Source: Chiridota heheva | Taxonomy: Eukaryota; Echinodermata; Holothuroidea; Apodida; Chiridotidae | Direction of reading: 5' to 3' | Assembly: GCA_020152595.1 (NCBI GenBank) | Contig: JAIGNY010002754.1 | Location: forward strand, 248,001-312,000 | DNA length: 64,000 nt | Shown here: one piece after another, positions 46,326-58,441 of the stretch | Layout: every line of letters starts with the position of its first letter | Numbering within the stretch: the first letter of the stretch is position 1 | The notes under the pieces: generated by a model | Database searches by the model: none | What the model was told of the DNA's origin: nothing | Seen by the model: the letters and a program-made list of their open reading frames with translations, nothing else | Translations under genes and position numbers: made by a program

Positions 46326-46671
46326 CTGTAGATGAAAACATAAAGAGGATCTCTATGAATACAAACATAACGAAGTAAATAGGCAGAGCATGTGTGCTAT
46401 TATACAAACACGCTACCATACAATAAAGATGTAATGGTAAATAAATACAAAGGGGCATCTTGGTATACCTAAGCTACCGGTGAAGCAAGATGTTGCAGGT
46501 AAACTAGTGGGATATGCCAGCAATAGGGGTAGGTTAATAGGATGTACCAACATGACCACAACAACAATCCAAGTAAGTAAGGAACATTCCAAGTGAGTTA
46601 GGAATGTGTTGCTGTTATATTGATTGACCGAATAAGTGTAACCATAAGTACATAGTAAAGGTACTCAGAGA

Positions 46672-46925
46672 AAGTAAAAGTACTTAGATGATCGAGCTAA
46701 TAAATAAGATAAAAGTACTTAGATGATCGAGCTGATAGATAAGATAAAAGTACTTAGATGATCGTGCTGATAGATAAGATAAAAGTACTTAGATGATCGA
46801 GCTGATAGATAAGATAAAAGTACTTAGATGATCGTGCTGATAGATAAGATAAAAGTACTTGGATGATCGGCTGATAGATAAAGTACTTGGATGATCGAGC
46901 TGATAGATAAGATAAAAGTACTTAG
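46672..46925. repeat. 35-bp minisatellite, about 7 copies
   Basis: The unit is AGTACTTAGATGATCGAGCT followed by GATAGATAAGATAAA. Copies are nearly identical apart from CGAGCT/CGTGCT and one shortened unit near 46865. A small triple of about 17 bp (GATTTGGTCACTG) lies upstream at 46190-46245. Confidence 0.93.
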
Positions 46926-46929
46926 AGAT

Positions 46930-48860
46930 AGTAAAGCAACTTAGTTGAAGTAAACTGGCAAACTAGTTAGCTCCATAGCCCACATTATACCTCTCTCCTG
47001 CTGCAGCCAGACATAAGAGAACAATGCACATGTACATGTGGCCAGGACAAAATGAATAAACAGCAAAGACCTAAGAACCAATCAAAACATTCCACAACAC
47101 ACAAAACTGAACTGAACCTGGAACACAAAAGGAATGTATAACAGTAGCTACACACACCCTGAGATAATGCAACTGAGGGAAGTACCAAACTGCTACAGAA
47201 GTTTGTGCTAAACTCACTTCCTACAGTACAGTAGGTTTAAGTCAGTAGTCCAGTATAGAAGTTATTTTACATTTACTAATATTTCCAATGTATTATTAAT
47301 ACACTAACAAGAGTAATAATTTCTCTATTTTCTACGTGTTTCTCCAAAAAACACTTTTTCTTTTGATACTTCGGAATGAATTTCCCATAAAAGAAATCAA
47401 CCATGATGTTGAGGTAAGTGTGATATTGTGTCAGGGCATTGAAAAACTCATAAACCACTGACCGCTATGATCTAGAAATTAAAATCACTTGTGTGAAAAA
47501 TTCCATTTGATTAAAATTGTTTGCTAAAAACCAGTATCTATTGCAGGAAAATGTCAAATATTTCATTTCATATATCTCATATATGAAAATTATTAAAACA
47601 TTGTCAGGTGACAGCCCACGTGATAGAAATTTGTCTTATCCATGTGATCAGTTTCATGAAAACTGCAAGATTCTGAAAGTGGGCGGAGTCCTGTGCAAAA
47701 AGAATGATGTCACAGCACCTCGTTAATGTGAGGCTGGGAACTAAACTGTAACCATTTCTCTAAAATGACTAGAATCGAATACCATTTATTGCTGCTAATT
47801 TGCACGTTAGGAAAAAGAAAACAATACAAGAAAGGAAAGGAGCTTGGAAATTCTAAAGACTAAATTGCTGAGATTTTTAGAGATCATTTAATCATATAGA
47901 ATTTGTTATGTATGTGTCTAAGAAATTTGCTTTTTATTTAGGTTATAATTTCATGGAAAATGAGTCATTTTCTTAAAATGTGATGTCAATTGCAGAATTA
48001 AACTTCAATGTCTTTTAAGGAAGTTTGATTGATATGTTACAACAACAAAAAAAGTACAAAAAAAAGTCTGGCACTTGCTCGCACTTGAAGTCTGGCACTT
48101 GTTCGCACTTGGCCTAAAGAGATGTAACAGTTTTACAACAGACAATTTTAGACATAAATGTAACCTAACTTATAATTTGAATAATTTGTTGTTATGTGGA
48201 CATCTCAACGTGTAGAGGCAATATTAGAAAACTACACTAAAATCTTTTGAAATTCATAAATGTTTTAATTTTGAGGCCAGTGTCTTGCATGCAACCATCT
48301 AAATTTGTGCAGAATTTTTACTGTATTTTAAAATAGTTTCACAAGACTGCATAAACAAATCGTAAGCTAAGTTGGAATAAACTCTGTTTTGAATTTTGAA
48401 TAATTAGTTTATGGCTAGTTGGACAGTTGAAAAACAGTTGATTTAGGTTTCCTAATAGTCCAATTAACTTTGTTGTTAAAAGAAACTTATCACAAGATGA
48501 TATTTATCTAAGAGTTGATAATAATTTCCAACGCTGACAACTTGACATGCTCATGTGCCGCTCATTGATAAATTCCAGGTCCAATGTAGTACAATGCAGA
48601 TTTTAATTTGTACATCTTTTTAAATTGTAAAATTTGTAATACCATTAATGTATATCTAACAGGGGCATTAATATTTGTAATATAGACAAAATCATATTGT
48701 ATCTTTCAACAGTTGCCCAGGAATGTTAAGAAATTAAATAATTCCAAACTGAAACATATTTTCTTGTTGCTGTTTTTGTTTGTTTGTAGAACAGGGTTTT
48801 AATTTGACCAAGGAATTTAGTTGACAACTAAAGCCATGTTTGTAGTCAATTTTACCAAAA
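46930..48860. other. No gene recognised, about 1.9 kb
   Basis: AT-rich unique DNA. A 25-bp direct duplication (AGTCTGGCACTTG, then TCGCACTTG) is at 48065-48112. A GC-richer stretch at 47600-47725 gives CDQFHENCKILKVGGVLC in an open frame, but no convincing splice signals accompany it. Confidence 0.5.
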
Positions 48861-49088
48861 AATGGTCAGATTTGGCCAAGCTGTGGTTGTCAAAAGATTG
48901 ACCAAGAGTTAGTGGTCAAATTTAACCAAAAGAGGAGTGAATTATGCACCGAACCAAATGTGGTCAATTTGACCAATTTTTGTGGTCAAAATATTGACTT
49001 AGTTGGAATGGTCAAATCTGACTAAATATGGTTGGTGCAATCACTCCCAACTTGGTCAAAGTTTGACCATATTGTGGTCAAATTTGAC
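48861..49088. mobile_element. Foldback element rich in TTTGACC words
   Basis: GGAGTGAATTATGCACCGAA (about 48931) pairs inversely with TGGTTGGTGCAATCACTCCC (about 49030), and repeated GGTCAAATTTGACCA-type palindromes lie on both sides. The whole can fold into an imperfect hairpin of about 100 bp per arm. It is probably a small foldback DNA element. Confidence 0.55.
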
Positions 49089-49581
49089 CATTTTTTTTTA
49101 TATTTTTAAAGTGCATATTTACCATAGATACTGTTGCTTACTCAAAAAGAAAAAAAAACACATTCTTTCCATGAATTCCCTTTAATTCTGCGATTTTAAC
49201 AGCCAGAACTGTAAATTTTGTTCATAGATTAATAAAGAACTGATGTTAATTTCATAATAGAAAATTACAATTTTGCCTCCACCAATCCCCACCATTGTTA
49301 CATAAATTGCCCCTGCAGTTTCAACAACATATATGATCTACATGGAACAATTAATATAAGATGCCTATCTTAACTTCAAACAATTCCTTCTTCTTTTATC
49401 AAATAAATTTTATTCCACATCTGGACAATTTCTCTTAGTCAAAATCAGTGGTTTCAGAAATACAATTACAAGAAACATATGCTCAATCTTCCATACCTAA
49501 ATTCACCCAAGTCACGCATAGATGGATAAAGGCATATTGTATCAACAATGGGATTGCTAATTGCAAAATAAGTTTGGTTCA
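49089..49581. other. No gene recognised
   Basis: AT-rich DNA between the foldback element and the exon candidate at 49582. Confidence 0.45.
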
Positions 49582-49748
49582 ATGAGGTTTAACGGTTCCG
49601 CGACAGAGTCGAATGTGCCAAGTAAAATAAGTAAAACAAAATATGTGTTTGTGTTTGGAGTTGTCATGGTGATTATCAATTTATTCAATAATTGGTCATA
49701 TCTACAACATATACCTAATCCTTTGCATAGTTCACCAAAAACAAAAGG
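49582..49748 (+). other. Possible first coding exon of a type II membrane protein
   Basis: From ATG 49582 the frame reads MRFNGSATESNVPSKISKTK, then YVFVFGVVMVIINLFNNW, then SYLQHIPNPLHSSPKTK, and meets AAG/GTATTG, a possible donor, at 49748. A short polar tail, a basic pair, an 18-residue hydrophobic segment and a Pro/Ser stem are the layout of Golgi enzymes with a type II anchor. Initiation context is weak and no catalytic domain is visible nearby. The frame stays open to 49809 without splicing. Chance cannot be excluded. Confidence 0.35.
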
Positions 49749-49824
49749 TATTGTTTTTTTTGAAAATTGTTGTGCATTTTGTCTCAAAATGATCACATCT
49801 TCAATTTAGATGTATGCATCGAGG

Positions 49825-50095
49825 AGGGGGAGGGGGGGGGTAGGGGAACCATTTAAACTTTCCCTGAGAGTTTTTAACTTCCTGGTCAAATGCAATTTCT
49901 TTCTTCCTTGTTGGGAGGTAAAATTGTGAAATTTTAAAATAAAATTGACAAAAATTATTGGTAAAGTTATAGGAAATTTTCATAAATTAAAGTAAATTTT
50001 GAGTTCCCGTAAACTGGAGGAAATTTCCTCAAAACTAAGGAAATTTTGTTAAAAATTAAAGAAAATTCACTTTAAAATTTCAAGATTAGCAGCAA
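49825..50095 (-). repeat. REP-C copy 4
   Basis: Read on the minus strand, the GGAAATTT / TTCCTCAA words come first and are followed by TTTTACCTCCCAACAAGGAA, a gap, and the tail with CCAGGAAGTTAAAAACTCTC. This is the inverse orientation of copies 1-3 and is more decayed. Confidence 0.65.
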
Positions 50096-50314
50096 TGTCA
50101 TTTAGTTCCTAGCTATACCCTATTTCCCAGAAATGACCTCTTGCATATGGGAATGTTTTACCTTTAAAACGGATAAGGAAAAAAATTGTGGAACTAGCTG
50201 TGATGTGTTACGGAAAACTAAAAATAAACTTTGTAGGATTTGGATTGCACCATTATTATGCGGGTTGGTTTTAAGAACGAAGTCATTGAAACAATAGTTG
50301 AAGACTTTACATGA

Positions 50315-50405
50315 GAAATGACCATCTTTACGAGGAATGGTCCATCAATCATTCATGACTTTTGCACAAAGTCCTCCCAAGCATATAATGTAAATTTATA
50401 TTGAG
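50315..50405 (+). repeat. REP-A2 copy
   Basis: The block GAATGGTCCATCAATCATTC followed by TTTGCACAAAGTCCTCCCAA matches 28455-28541 in inverse orientation. CATGA precedes it at 50310-50314. The first 45 bases align with the first 45 of REP-A, so the two families share an end. Confidence 0.7.
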
Positions 50406-50409
50406 GGTC

Positions 50410-51150
50410 AGCCAAGAACTAACCTGATTCGCATCACTCAACAGCAGTTATGTAGCTTGAGCCCCAGATGAATTACCTATTGTGTACAGTGCAACAGTAG
50501 CTGGTTGCTAATAAGTGAACTGTGAATAGACTATGAAGGTGTTGTCAGTTAAGAAAGTACAGATTACCACTGGGTTGTGTATGGTGCAACAATACCTGGT
50601 TGCTAACCAATGATTTGTGAAGTCTCCCAGGTTGAATGGTGTGGATTACCCCTGAATTTGAGAAAATTGAGGGTGTCAGGTTGGAGGGTCTAAGATTTTT
50701 CCAATAAATGCTGCCTATAGATTGCCAGAAATGGCACTTCCCAGGCCAAAAACTTGCAAATTTGAAGCTGGTTTTCTTTGATTGTTCACAATTTTGCCAG
50801 AATTTTGCTGTACATTTTGCCCGAATTCTTGGTTGCCAAAAAAATGGGGGAACTGTGCCACCTGCCCCGCCACATACTATACTTAAGTACAATTTATTCA
50901 AACTCTATTTGAGCGATATAGGGGCAGTTTGGGTTGATGCCTCCCGAGTTTTTATGGGGAAGGGGGTGGTACATGTCAAAAGAAGATATTTGTAAAGCAA
51001 ACAGAATATCATTGATCACATTTGCACTCCTGGCCAATATTTTTGACTCCAGAATATTGAAAAATGAGGGGTTGAGTGAGGTGGCATTGTACTTACTTGT
51101 TACTTGGAGTCGAAAGGTTGGAAGTAAGATTTGACAATCAAACTTACTAA
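50410..51150. other. Unassigned, 3' side of hAT relic
   Basis: A diverged direct repeat (TTGTGTAYRGTGCAACARTA, then CTGGTTGCTAA) lies at about 50478 and 50574. The frame at 50545-50901 on the minus strand shows no domain. The 3' terminus of the hAT element should lie here but no clear terminal repeat is seen. Confidence 0.4.
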
Positions 51151-51151
51151 A

Positions 51152-52974
51152 TCATAATTTTAGATTCAACCGCCGCGCTGATGTTATGGCAAATCTGTCG
51201 ATGACTGATTCCACGTCTGGGCAATGGGCCCTATGAATTTGTAATAGAATAAGTGCCTCCAGTCGGGCTTCCGTCATTGTTGACCGAATAGCTGTAAGGG
51301 TTCTTTTCATTTTTGAAAAGACTCTCTCGGCCTGTGCAGAAGTCACTTGCAAAGTTGCCAGCAACTGGAGCAACAGTGATACGTTAGGAAACATTTCAGA
51401 GCAATGATCCAGGGCACAGACGGATGAAGATGGTCGGGACTTGACAGGAACATTTTCCCATTTCTTCCTCCATAACATGTATTCGCCCTTAACAATCATG
51501 AAAGGATTTTTGATCAAACTTGCATACACCTCAATAGCAGGAGTTAAATCATTCCACTGCCTCTCACCGTCAGCTTGTTTGGCGAATTCCATACAATTTG
51601 GTACAAGGTAGTTAAGTTTCATAATCTGTTGTTTATGTGGTCCAAATCTGTGCTTGAGGTCTCCAATTATGGAGTCTATGGCTGGATAAAAAAAGGTGTT
51701 GTTGATGTGGTCCAAATCTGTGCTTGAGGTCTCCAATAATAAAGTCTATGGCTGGATAAAAAAAAGTTGACTCTGTAATAGCCTTCGGTGGTGTTGTCCA
51801 ATGTTTGAGCATTTGGTCGGTATGAGCTTCTAGCTGCAATGCGTGGTTTTCGCAGTTCCACCTCTATCACATCTTGTGCGACTGATTCTGCCTTTTGATA
51901 CAGGTCATGGAACTCCCCTTCACTTTGCAATTCTTTGAGAACAGACTGAAGATGGTTTACTAAGGCTAACGCTTGGGATAAATCTCCCCCCACTGTTTGT
52001 AAGACTCAGGAAACTGGTAGCATCAATCCTGACAGTTTCTCCAAAATGACTGAAGCAACTGGAAATTCTGAGTTGCACACCAATTTTTCAAGGCTTTCTG
52101 CTTTGTTTCTGTCGCAAGGTGATGGCCAGCATTTGATTTCGATAAGGCATCTAGTGTATATTTCAAAAGTTGCATAAATGTTTCAACTGCAGATTTCGTT
52201 CCACAGACGTGTTTACGCGTGATCGCCAATTGTCACTCTTGATTGGAAATACCAGAGTCACTTTCAGAGGCTTGAGATGGTTTTTTTGCACTTGCTCGAA
52301 AAGTCGATAAAGTTTCTCGCACAACATTGCGGAAGCACTCAAATTTAGGCAATGCATGGCGCAATGAAAATAAAAGGCCAATGGAGCTGCCTTTTTTATT
52401 GTTGCTGAAGCACCACCCGTTCACTGGCCATGGCTCCTGCCCCATCATAGCCTTGTTCCACACAAAGAGACAGATTCAAACCGAGCTCACAAATCTTTCT
52501 TAGCAACGTGTCTCCAGTAGCTTTGCCACTCAACTTGGTTTCATTATGCTCAATTTCACCAGGATTATTAGATTTGATGTCAGAGATCAAGTCCAATACC
52601 ATTACCGTGTCCTCATGCAATCTCCAAACTCCAGAATCGCTAGGTGAAACATATCTTATAACAATTGCCAGTTGTTCCCTTTTTTGGCAATCCAATGTTT
52701 CATCAGCTATGATAGACCAGAACTGTGCTTTTTTGATGTTAGCAACAACACTTTCCCTAATCATGTCACCAGCAACGCAAATAGGTTCATTTTTAATCAA
52801 GGATGATAGGTAGGTTGCATGAGCATAGGAAGTTTTTATATGGTCCTTTAAAAGTAAATCCCCACTACGAAGTCGAAAACGAAGTAACCCTAAAATTTCC
52901 ATCATTTTCTGTTCCCGCCATCCTATTTTTCTGGACTGTGAACATATAAAAAAAAATGTGTTTGCTTCACCCAC
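51152..52974 (-). pseudogene. hAT-superfamily transposase relic (DUF4371/ZMYM1-like)
   Basis: The minus-strand frames cover about 600 codons in the right order. The N-terminal part has HIKTSYAHATYLSSLIKNEP and FWSIIADETLDCQKREQL (first catalytic Asp of the DUF4371 fold). It continues to CVEQGYDGAGAMASE (second Asp). A shifted frame gives FHCAMHCLNLSASA. The end is the hAT dimerisation domain, LQVTSAQAERVFSKMKRT (with the catalytic Glu) and STMTEARLEALILLQIHRA. At least four frame changes separate these, one caused by a 70-bp tandem duplication at 51637-51776. CTGGCTACGCCAG at 53548-53560 resembles a hAT terminus on the 5' side. It excised and reinserted DNA when active; this copy is dead. Confidence 0.88.
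51637..51776. repeat. 70-bp tandem duplication inside the hAT relic
   Basis: GTGGTCCAAATCTGTGCTTG and the following 40 bases to GGCTGGATAAAAAAA occur at 51637 and again at 51707. Seventy is not a multiple of three, so the event broke the reading frame; the translated FFYPAID and GDLKHRFGPH segments appear in more than one frame as a result. Confidence 0.92.
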
Positions 52975-52979
52975 ACCGA

Positions 52980-53700
52980 CGATGACAAATAGCTTTATAA
53001 AACTCGTGGAACTAAGCCTATATTAAAGACGATAGAAGAACAACAAATGGTCACTTATGTATACATATCATTAATATATTTACTGGACTGGGCATACATT
53101 ACCTTCATCCGTGTTTTCCCTTTTCCTTTTTGAACAACCATATGCGAAAAGTGACATTTTCAAAATTCAAGTTCAACTGAACTTAATTACCGCCTTCAGA
53201 GTTTAGACAAATTGATTTCTATTTGTGGAAAGTTTTGAGCAAAATAATGGGGCACTTGTAGTACTTTGTTATCGCAAAGCAGTAGCAGAATGGCGCCATC
53301 TTCAATCGTCATTGCGTAAGAACAGGCTTGGCAAGTTCACGGCTCTTGACAAATTAAAAATTGCGTCAAAATTTCATTTAAAAGTTTGCATTATTTTTTG
53401 TTGTGTTTTACAGGGATACAACGAATTTACATTACAGGGAATGCAGGGAGATTTGCATTTCATGTATGCGCATCTGTACGATACATAGGCATATAGGTGT
53501 AATTTAATTTTTGTAAATATGGGATTGGGGGGGCCATGGCCCCCCCTCTGGCTACGCCAGGGAGGAGAGGGTGGGACGGCTTGCCATGTTTGACAGCATA
53601 GCATGCTGCATGTTGAATGTAGGCCAAGTGGAATGGAACTTTAGACAACATTTCATTTAACAACTAGCCAGTTCCAATGAAATATCTTTGAAGCAAAACA
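52980..53700. other. hAT 5' region and palindromic edge
   Basis: A perfect 20-bp palindrome, seven G, CCATGG, seven C, lies at 53527-53546, next to CTGGCTACGCCAG. These look like the 5' edge of the hAT element or of a related non-autonomous copy. The plus-strand frame at 53225-53488 is not recognised. Confidence 0.4.
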
Positions 53701-55460
53701 AATTAAATGAAATTTAATGCACACACAACTTCAGTTCAAAAGTTTGTTAGACACGACATTACTGATGAGAAACTTTTTAAACTAATTTTTCTTAAACAAA
53801 TGTATGAGAAATTGTACTTGTGCTGAATAGAAAACAATTTTTAAGAATGCAGTGATAAGAAAAGATATAAGAAGTTTATTCAATGATATAATAAACAGAT
53901 ATCATTTCATACAAAAAGTTTAATAGATAGCATAGTCTTAATTTTTGGGATCATAATCATGCAAACTAACGTTGTCGTTATGCCTCGCTCTTGCACTTCT
54001 TCATTCATGATTGTTGTCTATAATATTTCAGCCAAATAATGTTTTAATTTCTCATGAATACAGTCATATAATAAGAAATTTATCTCAGTGTTAAAAATGG
54101 AAGAAAATAAGCCAAAATCTGACATTGAAAAACACTTATCGCCTCTTCACAGCATGTTTACAATACACAAAACACAAGGAAACCCTCTGCACACAATGGT
54201 ACAGTCCATGCAGCTCAGGCATGCTAAAATTATGTCAGAATTAAGATAAAGGGTTACATAAGGGGACGCGAAATGTTTTCTATCATCAATTTCTATTTGT
54301 TGAAAAGTATAGGCCCTTTTTCGCACCAATTACATTGGATTTTAAATATTTGTAAATAGATATATGTTAATTGTCAGGCCGTGTGAAATGGACTCCCAAA
54401 TATTTTCATTCATAAGTTACAAAGGTCAAAGTGGCGATAACCCTGTGATTTTGCTTGTGCTTCCATTGAAAAACAAGAAAAAACATGTTTTATAGTTTAC
54501 AAAGTATGGTACTTTATTTTTGAATAATTAAATGAAAATGGTCTCAAACGATAGATAATGAATTCAAGTTCTCAATATTGTTTGAAATGGAACAAAATAT
54601 TCAGAGACTCTTTAGTTATAACGTTTGAAGTGCAAAATATGTGTGATTTTTCAGAGCATTTTGCACAGTTAAGGAGATTATCGCAAGCGTATGAACCAAA
54701 CATTCCCATATGTTTAGGTTAACCATGTAACACAAGCGAAGCCCCTGAATTTCACTGATTTATTCTATCTTGATGGAAAAGCAGCAACGTCTCAAACACT
54801 GAGCAACAAACATCTCATTCTACCCCCATCATGCCCCCTAACAAAATATATTTCTTAAGAGATATTTTTTTAACAAGAATGTCTTGGGTAATATCAAAAG
54901 TCAATCTGGACTCAAATAACATTCTCAACTTTATCAATTACTCACAAACTACACCTCCATACTTTGCAGATAACACCATGCAAACATAGCTCGCAATCAT
55001 TCAAATGCAAATATGATAATTGAAAGGGGACATGATTGTATTGAAAAGACTATAATTTAATTGCTTTTCCTTTTTTGGAGGGGGTAGTAGACAAGTAATG
55101 TATTTCTCACACAATCACTTTAATTTTAATCGAGATTCAAGATGAAAATATCTCAAATGGAACTTCTGCTTTATGTCAGTAAGATATGACAAAAAATTTA
55201 AATTACACAGAACTTAAAAGTGACAGCTTTGCGTGCGAACATACTGTATGAATACCAAATAGTATAGGATGGATTTTGTACAACATGTTGCTAAAAGACA
55301 TGTGAGTGTGTAGATTGTTTAAATCAATAATTAGGTGAGAAAATCAGAGTGACTATCCATAAATGAAAGCACACTTGGACTTTTCTTCGTGAAAGGGTGT
55401 ACATTTCATTCTACATAAGAACAGAAGTTTAAAATCTTTAATATTATGATGTTTATGGAT
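53701..55460. other. No gene recognised, about 1.8 kb
   Basis: Uniform AT-rich DNA with no long frames, tandem repeats or inverted repeats that stand out. Confidence 0.6.
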
Positions 55461-55466
55461 GGCGAG

Positions 55467-55534
55467 GGGGGCAGGGAAGGGGTAAGGCATGTATGTTAAG
55501 GGGGACAGGGAAGGGGTAAGGCATGTACGTTAAT
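55467..55534. repeat. 33-bp tandem duplication
   Basis: GGGAAGGGGTAAGGCATGTA, then YGTTAA occurs twice in direct succession with two differences. Confidence 0.85.
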
Positions 55535-55844
55535 TGATGCTTCGAAGTATGTAAATAAACAAGTCATTGAAATATGGGGTTTAAGTACCAAACCAGAAGA
55601 CTTTTCAGTGAATAATGTTCATACCTGTATCCGAAAGAATTTATGTTTTTTCAGGTGCTCGATAGTATACTCCATAAATCAATAGCAGTATACTTAAGAA
55701 AGGACATGTACCAGGAATTTACATTTCGAATTTTGAAATGCTTTAGAGAAACAAATCTCACTGTACTCAACAATAGTTTACAAAAAAAAAAACATTAAGT
55801 CTTGTTCACATTGTAACCTACCACCGAAAATATAATCTGCCCAT

Positions 55845-56180
55845 TTTAAAGGATTATGTTCAGAGGTCAAGCATGTTCATCTTATACTGTATGACAGAGG
55901 ACTTCAAAAGAAACAAAACAGTGAAAAAAGCATTCAAAAATCTTATTCCATTAAGGAGATATTCAAGTTTAAAGTTTGGTATCATTTCTGTAAAAACAAC
56001 TGAAATCAGACAAAGTTGTGACATCACAGCCTCAGATTCCTAATGTCTTTATGTAGCTAGCCTGATTTCAGCCGTTTCTATCCAAATGATACCAAACTTT
56101 AAAGCTTAAATAACTCCTTAATGGCATAGGCATCACCAGAGAAAATAAAAGGGAGTTGAATCACAAAATGAGGGCATCCT
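55845..56180 (+). repeat. REP-B copies 3 and 4, inverted and abutting
   Basis: The forward arm (55845-56045) contains GTGAAAAAAGCATTCAAAAA and CAACTGAAATCAGAC. Immediately after it the inverse arm starts, with TGATTTCAGCCGTTTCTATC (56062 onward) and ACTCCTTAATGGCAT. The pair repeats the arrangement at 4967-5526 but with almost no spacer. Confidence 0.75.
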
Positions 56181-56790
56181 ACTTTAAAGGGTGAGATAAT
56201 CAGCATGGGATCCAGAGGGAGTGCTTAAGGGCCCCTGGTGGGGTCCAGGGGAAAAGCCCAGGTGGGGTCCAGGAGGAAATGCCACTAGATGCTCTGTGAT
56301 TTTAGTCATTATGAGCGCCTAAAAGTGGATAGAATTTGATTTTGTTATGTATCCTTGCATGCTTTTATCTACACACCTGGCGTATGTGTAACTGTAAGTC
56401 CGTGGTAGTGGTGCTACAGCATTAAAAAGATTGCATCATTCCAGGATTTTTTGTAGCTAGCCTGATTTCAGTCGTTTCCATCCAAATGATACCAAATTTT
56501 AAACTTACATATCTCCTTAATGGCATAGGCATCACCAGAGAAAAAAAAAAGGAAGTCGAATCACAAAATAAGGACATTCTACTTTAAAGGCGCATTAGTG
56601 CCTTTCCTCAAGCAAAGCACAAGATAATCGGTGTGGGGTGCAGGGGCCCACTTAAGGGCCCCTGGTGGGGTCCAGGGGCAAAACCCTGGTGGAGGACCAG
56701 AGGCAAACCCACCAGAAGCTCTGTGGTTAGTCATTTTGAGGGCCTAAAAGTGGATGAAATTTGACATATTTTTTAGGTACAGTACCTGTG
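56054..56790. repeat. 400-bp tandem duplication containing REP-B arms
   Basis: TAGCTAGCCTGATTTCAG starts at 56054 and again at 56454. Each is followed by CATAGGCATCACCAGAGAAA, GGGCCCCTGGTGGGGTCCAG and CCTAAAAGTGGATRRAATTTG in the same order. The second unit has an extra segment (GGCGCATTAGTGCCTTTCCT). Two units, about 85-90% alike by eye. Confidence 0.85.
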
Positions 56791-56794
56791 CATG

Positions 56795-58440
56795 CTTATG
56801 AGCCCACGTACAACCCTTACACAAAACAACGAATACAGATTTATTCCAATTTCCACTTTTCTCCACCAAAATCTTCATATAACAATGAAAATCACCCTTG
56901 CTTTACTGCCCTTTACCCATTTTTTACCATTATATTACAACCATTAGCATACATCAACAACTTTCATTTTTAACAACTATTTCCAATATTTTATGTGGTG
57001 GGTAGACCATAGTTTACCACCTTTTCCAGATTTCCCTGAGAAAACTACGTTTTCCCACCTTATGGTGGTCAACATCTTGGTTTTTATATTAGCATGAACT
57101 TGAATGTAAATGGTGGAATTTGTAGGTTTTACTAAACCTGCATTGACCGTATTGTCTATAGCATATAATTTGTTTAATACAATACATGTACACTTAAAAA
57201 CAGGATGTCATGGCCATTGACCCAGCATTGACCATCACTGCCAACTAACGGTCGGTTTTCTCGTGTAAGTGGTGGTTTTTGGTTGTATGATGGGGGAATG
57301 AATGTCAAATACAATGTTGGAAAAGGTGGTCATTGAAGCCCAACCAACCAATGGTTTTCAAGCATCGGAAAAAGAGAAATAGTTCCAAATGCACTCTTGT
57401 CAGACAACCATGGAAAAGGTGGAAAATCCTTATGTATTTTATTGATAAAAAACAACCAGGTAAAATAGAGGACCACCATTTTCCTGGTGGGTTTTTTTTT
57501 TTTGTAAGGGAAGAATATAGTCAATTTGAAAAAGAAGCATATAAAAAAGTGTTAATAATTTTGAGTGTAATCAAGGTTTACATATTTTTGAGGTATCCGT
57601 GCATGCATCTGTGAACTTATCTTTACATCTAAAGTAACTGAACGTTCCTGGGAATGGTCCTATACTGGCATTCACGGATTGTACCATTCAAAGAAAGAAA
57701 TAATGTTTTAGTGCTGTGGATTAACTCCTATATATCCAAATATAATATATTGTAGCCGGATGTAGGCTAAAATTATAACAGGCCTGTGCTATAGTATTGG
57801 TTATCATGATTTCCATTATCATAATCTAAGAGATAATTTCTGAAGTCTCATTCAGTGTTCACTGGGGCCCATGGATGAAGATTTATTTGCATTTTATGTC
57901 CTAAAAGGTTATCATTTTTACACGAACAACTTTAAGTTTACAAGAAAAACGGGTATTTTAGTTTTAAAAAGTTGGGTGTAATTGTGTAGACCATCCTCTT
58001 TCCAAAAAGTAGGGATATAAACCAACAAGCCCCCCCCCTCCCCCCCCCCCTCCTCTCCTTCTTCTGTGATTTGTACGAAAGGCATATTTAAAAAACTGTA
58101 TTCCAGAAATTTAATCCGTCACGGCAACATGCAGACATAACCTTAGACAGATTTACATATCATGTAGACATAATATAAAGCATCTGGATTTCAGTGAAGT
58201 AATATTCCTATAAGATTATATTTTCCAATATAAAGAACATTTAAAGAAATAGAATGACGAAGCAACAATTAACATTGCTTAACACTTTAGTGGAGGCTGG
58301 AAAATCTCATATTTTAAAAGTGATTATCTGTTCTAGGACATGAAGGATCGGAATAAGCCAAAATCTGTGGCTTCTCTGTCAATTTATGTCATTCATAAGA
58401 AACCTAGAACATGACATTCTAAAGGAGTATTTCATACCTG
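56795..58440. other. No gene recognised, about 1.6 kb
   Basis: AT-rich DNA. Words of the type CCACCTTTTCCA near 57018 and GGAAAAGGTGG near 57411 are inverse to one another and may mark a decayed foldback structure. A C run occurs at 58030-58052. Confidence 0.45.
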
Positions 58441-58441
58441 A

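Noticed and set aside
53225..53488. 87-codon plus-strand frame
   Set aside because: It lies at the 5' side of a minus-strand hAT element and shows no domain.
58020..58060. Regulatory C-rich element
   Set aside because: A homopolymer run with no further evidence of function.
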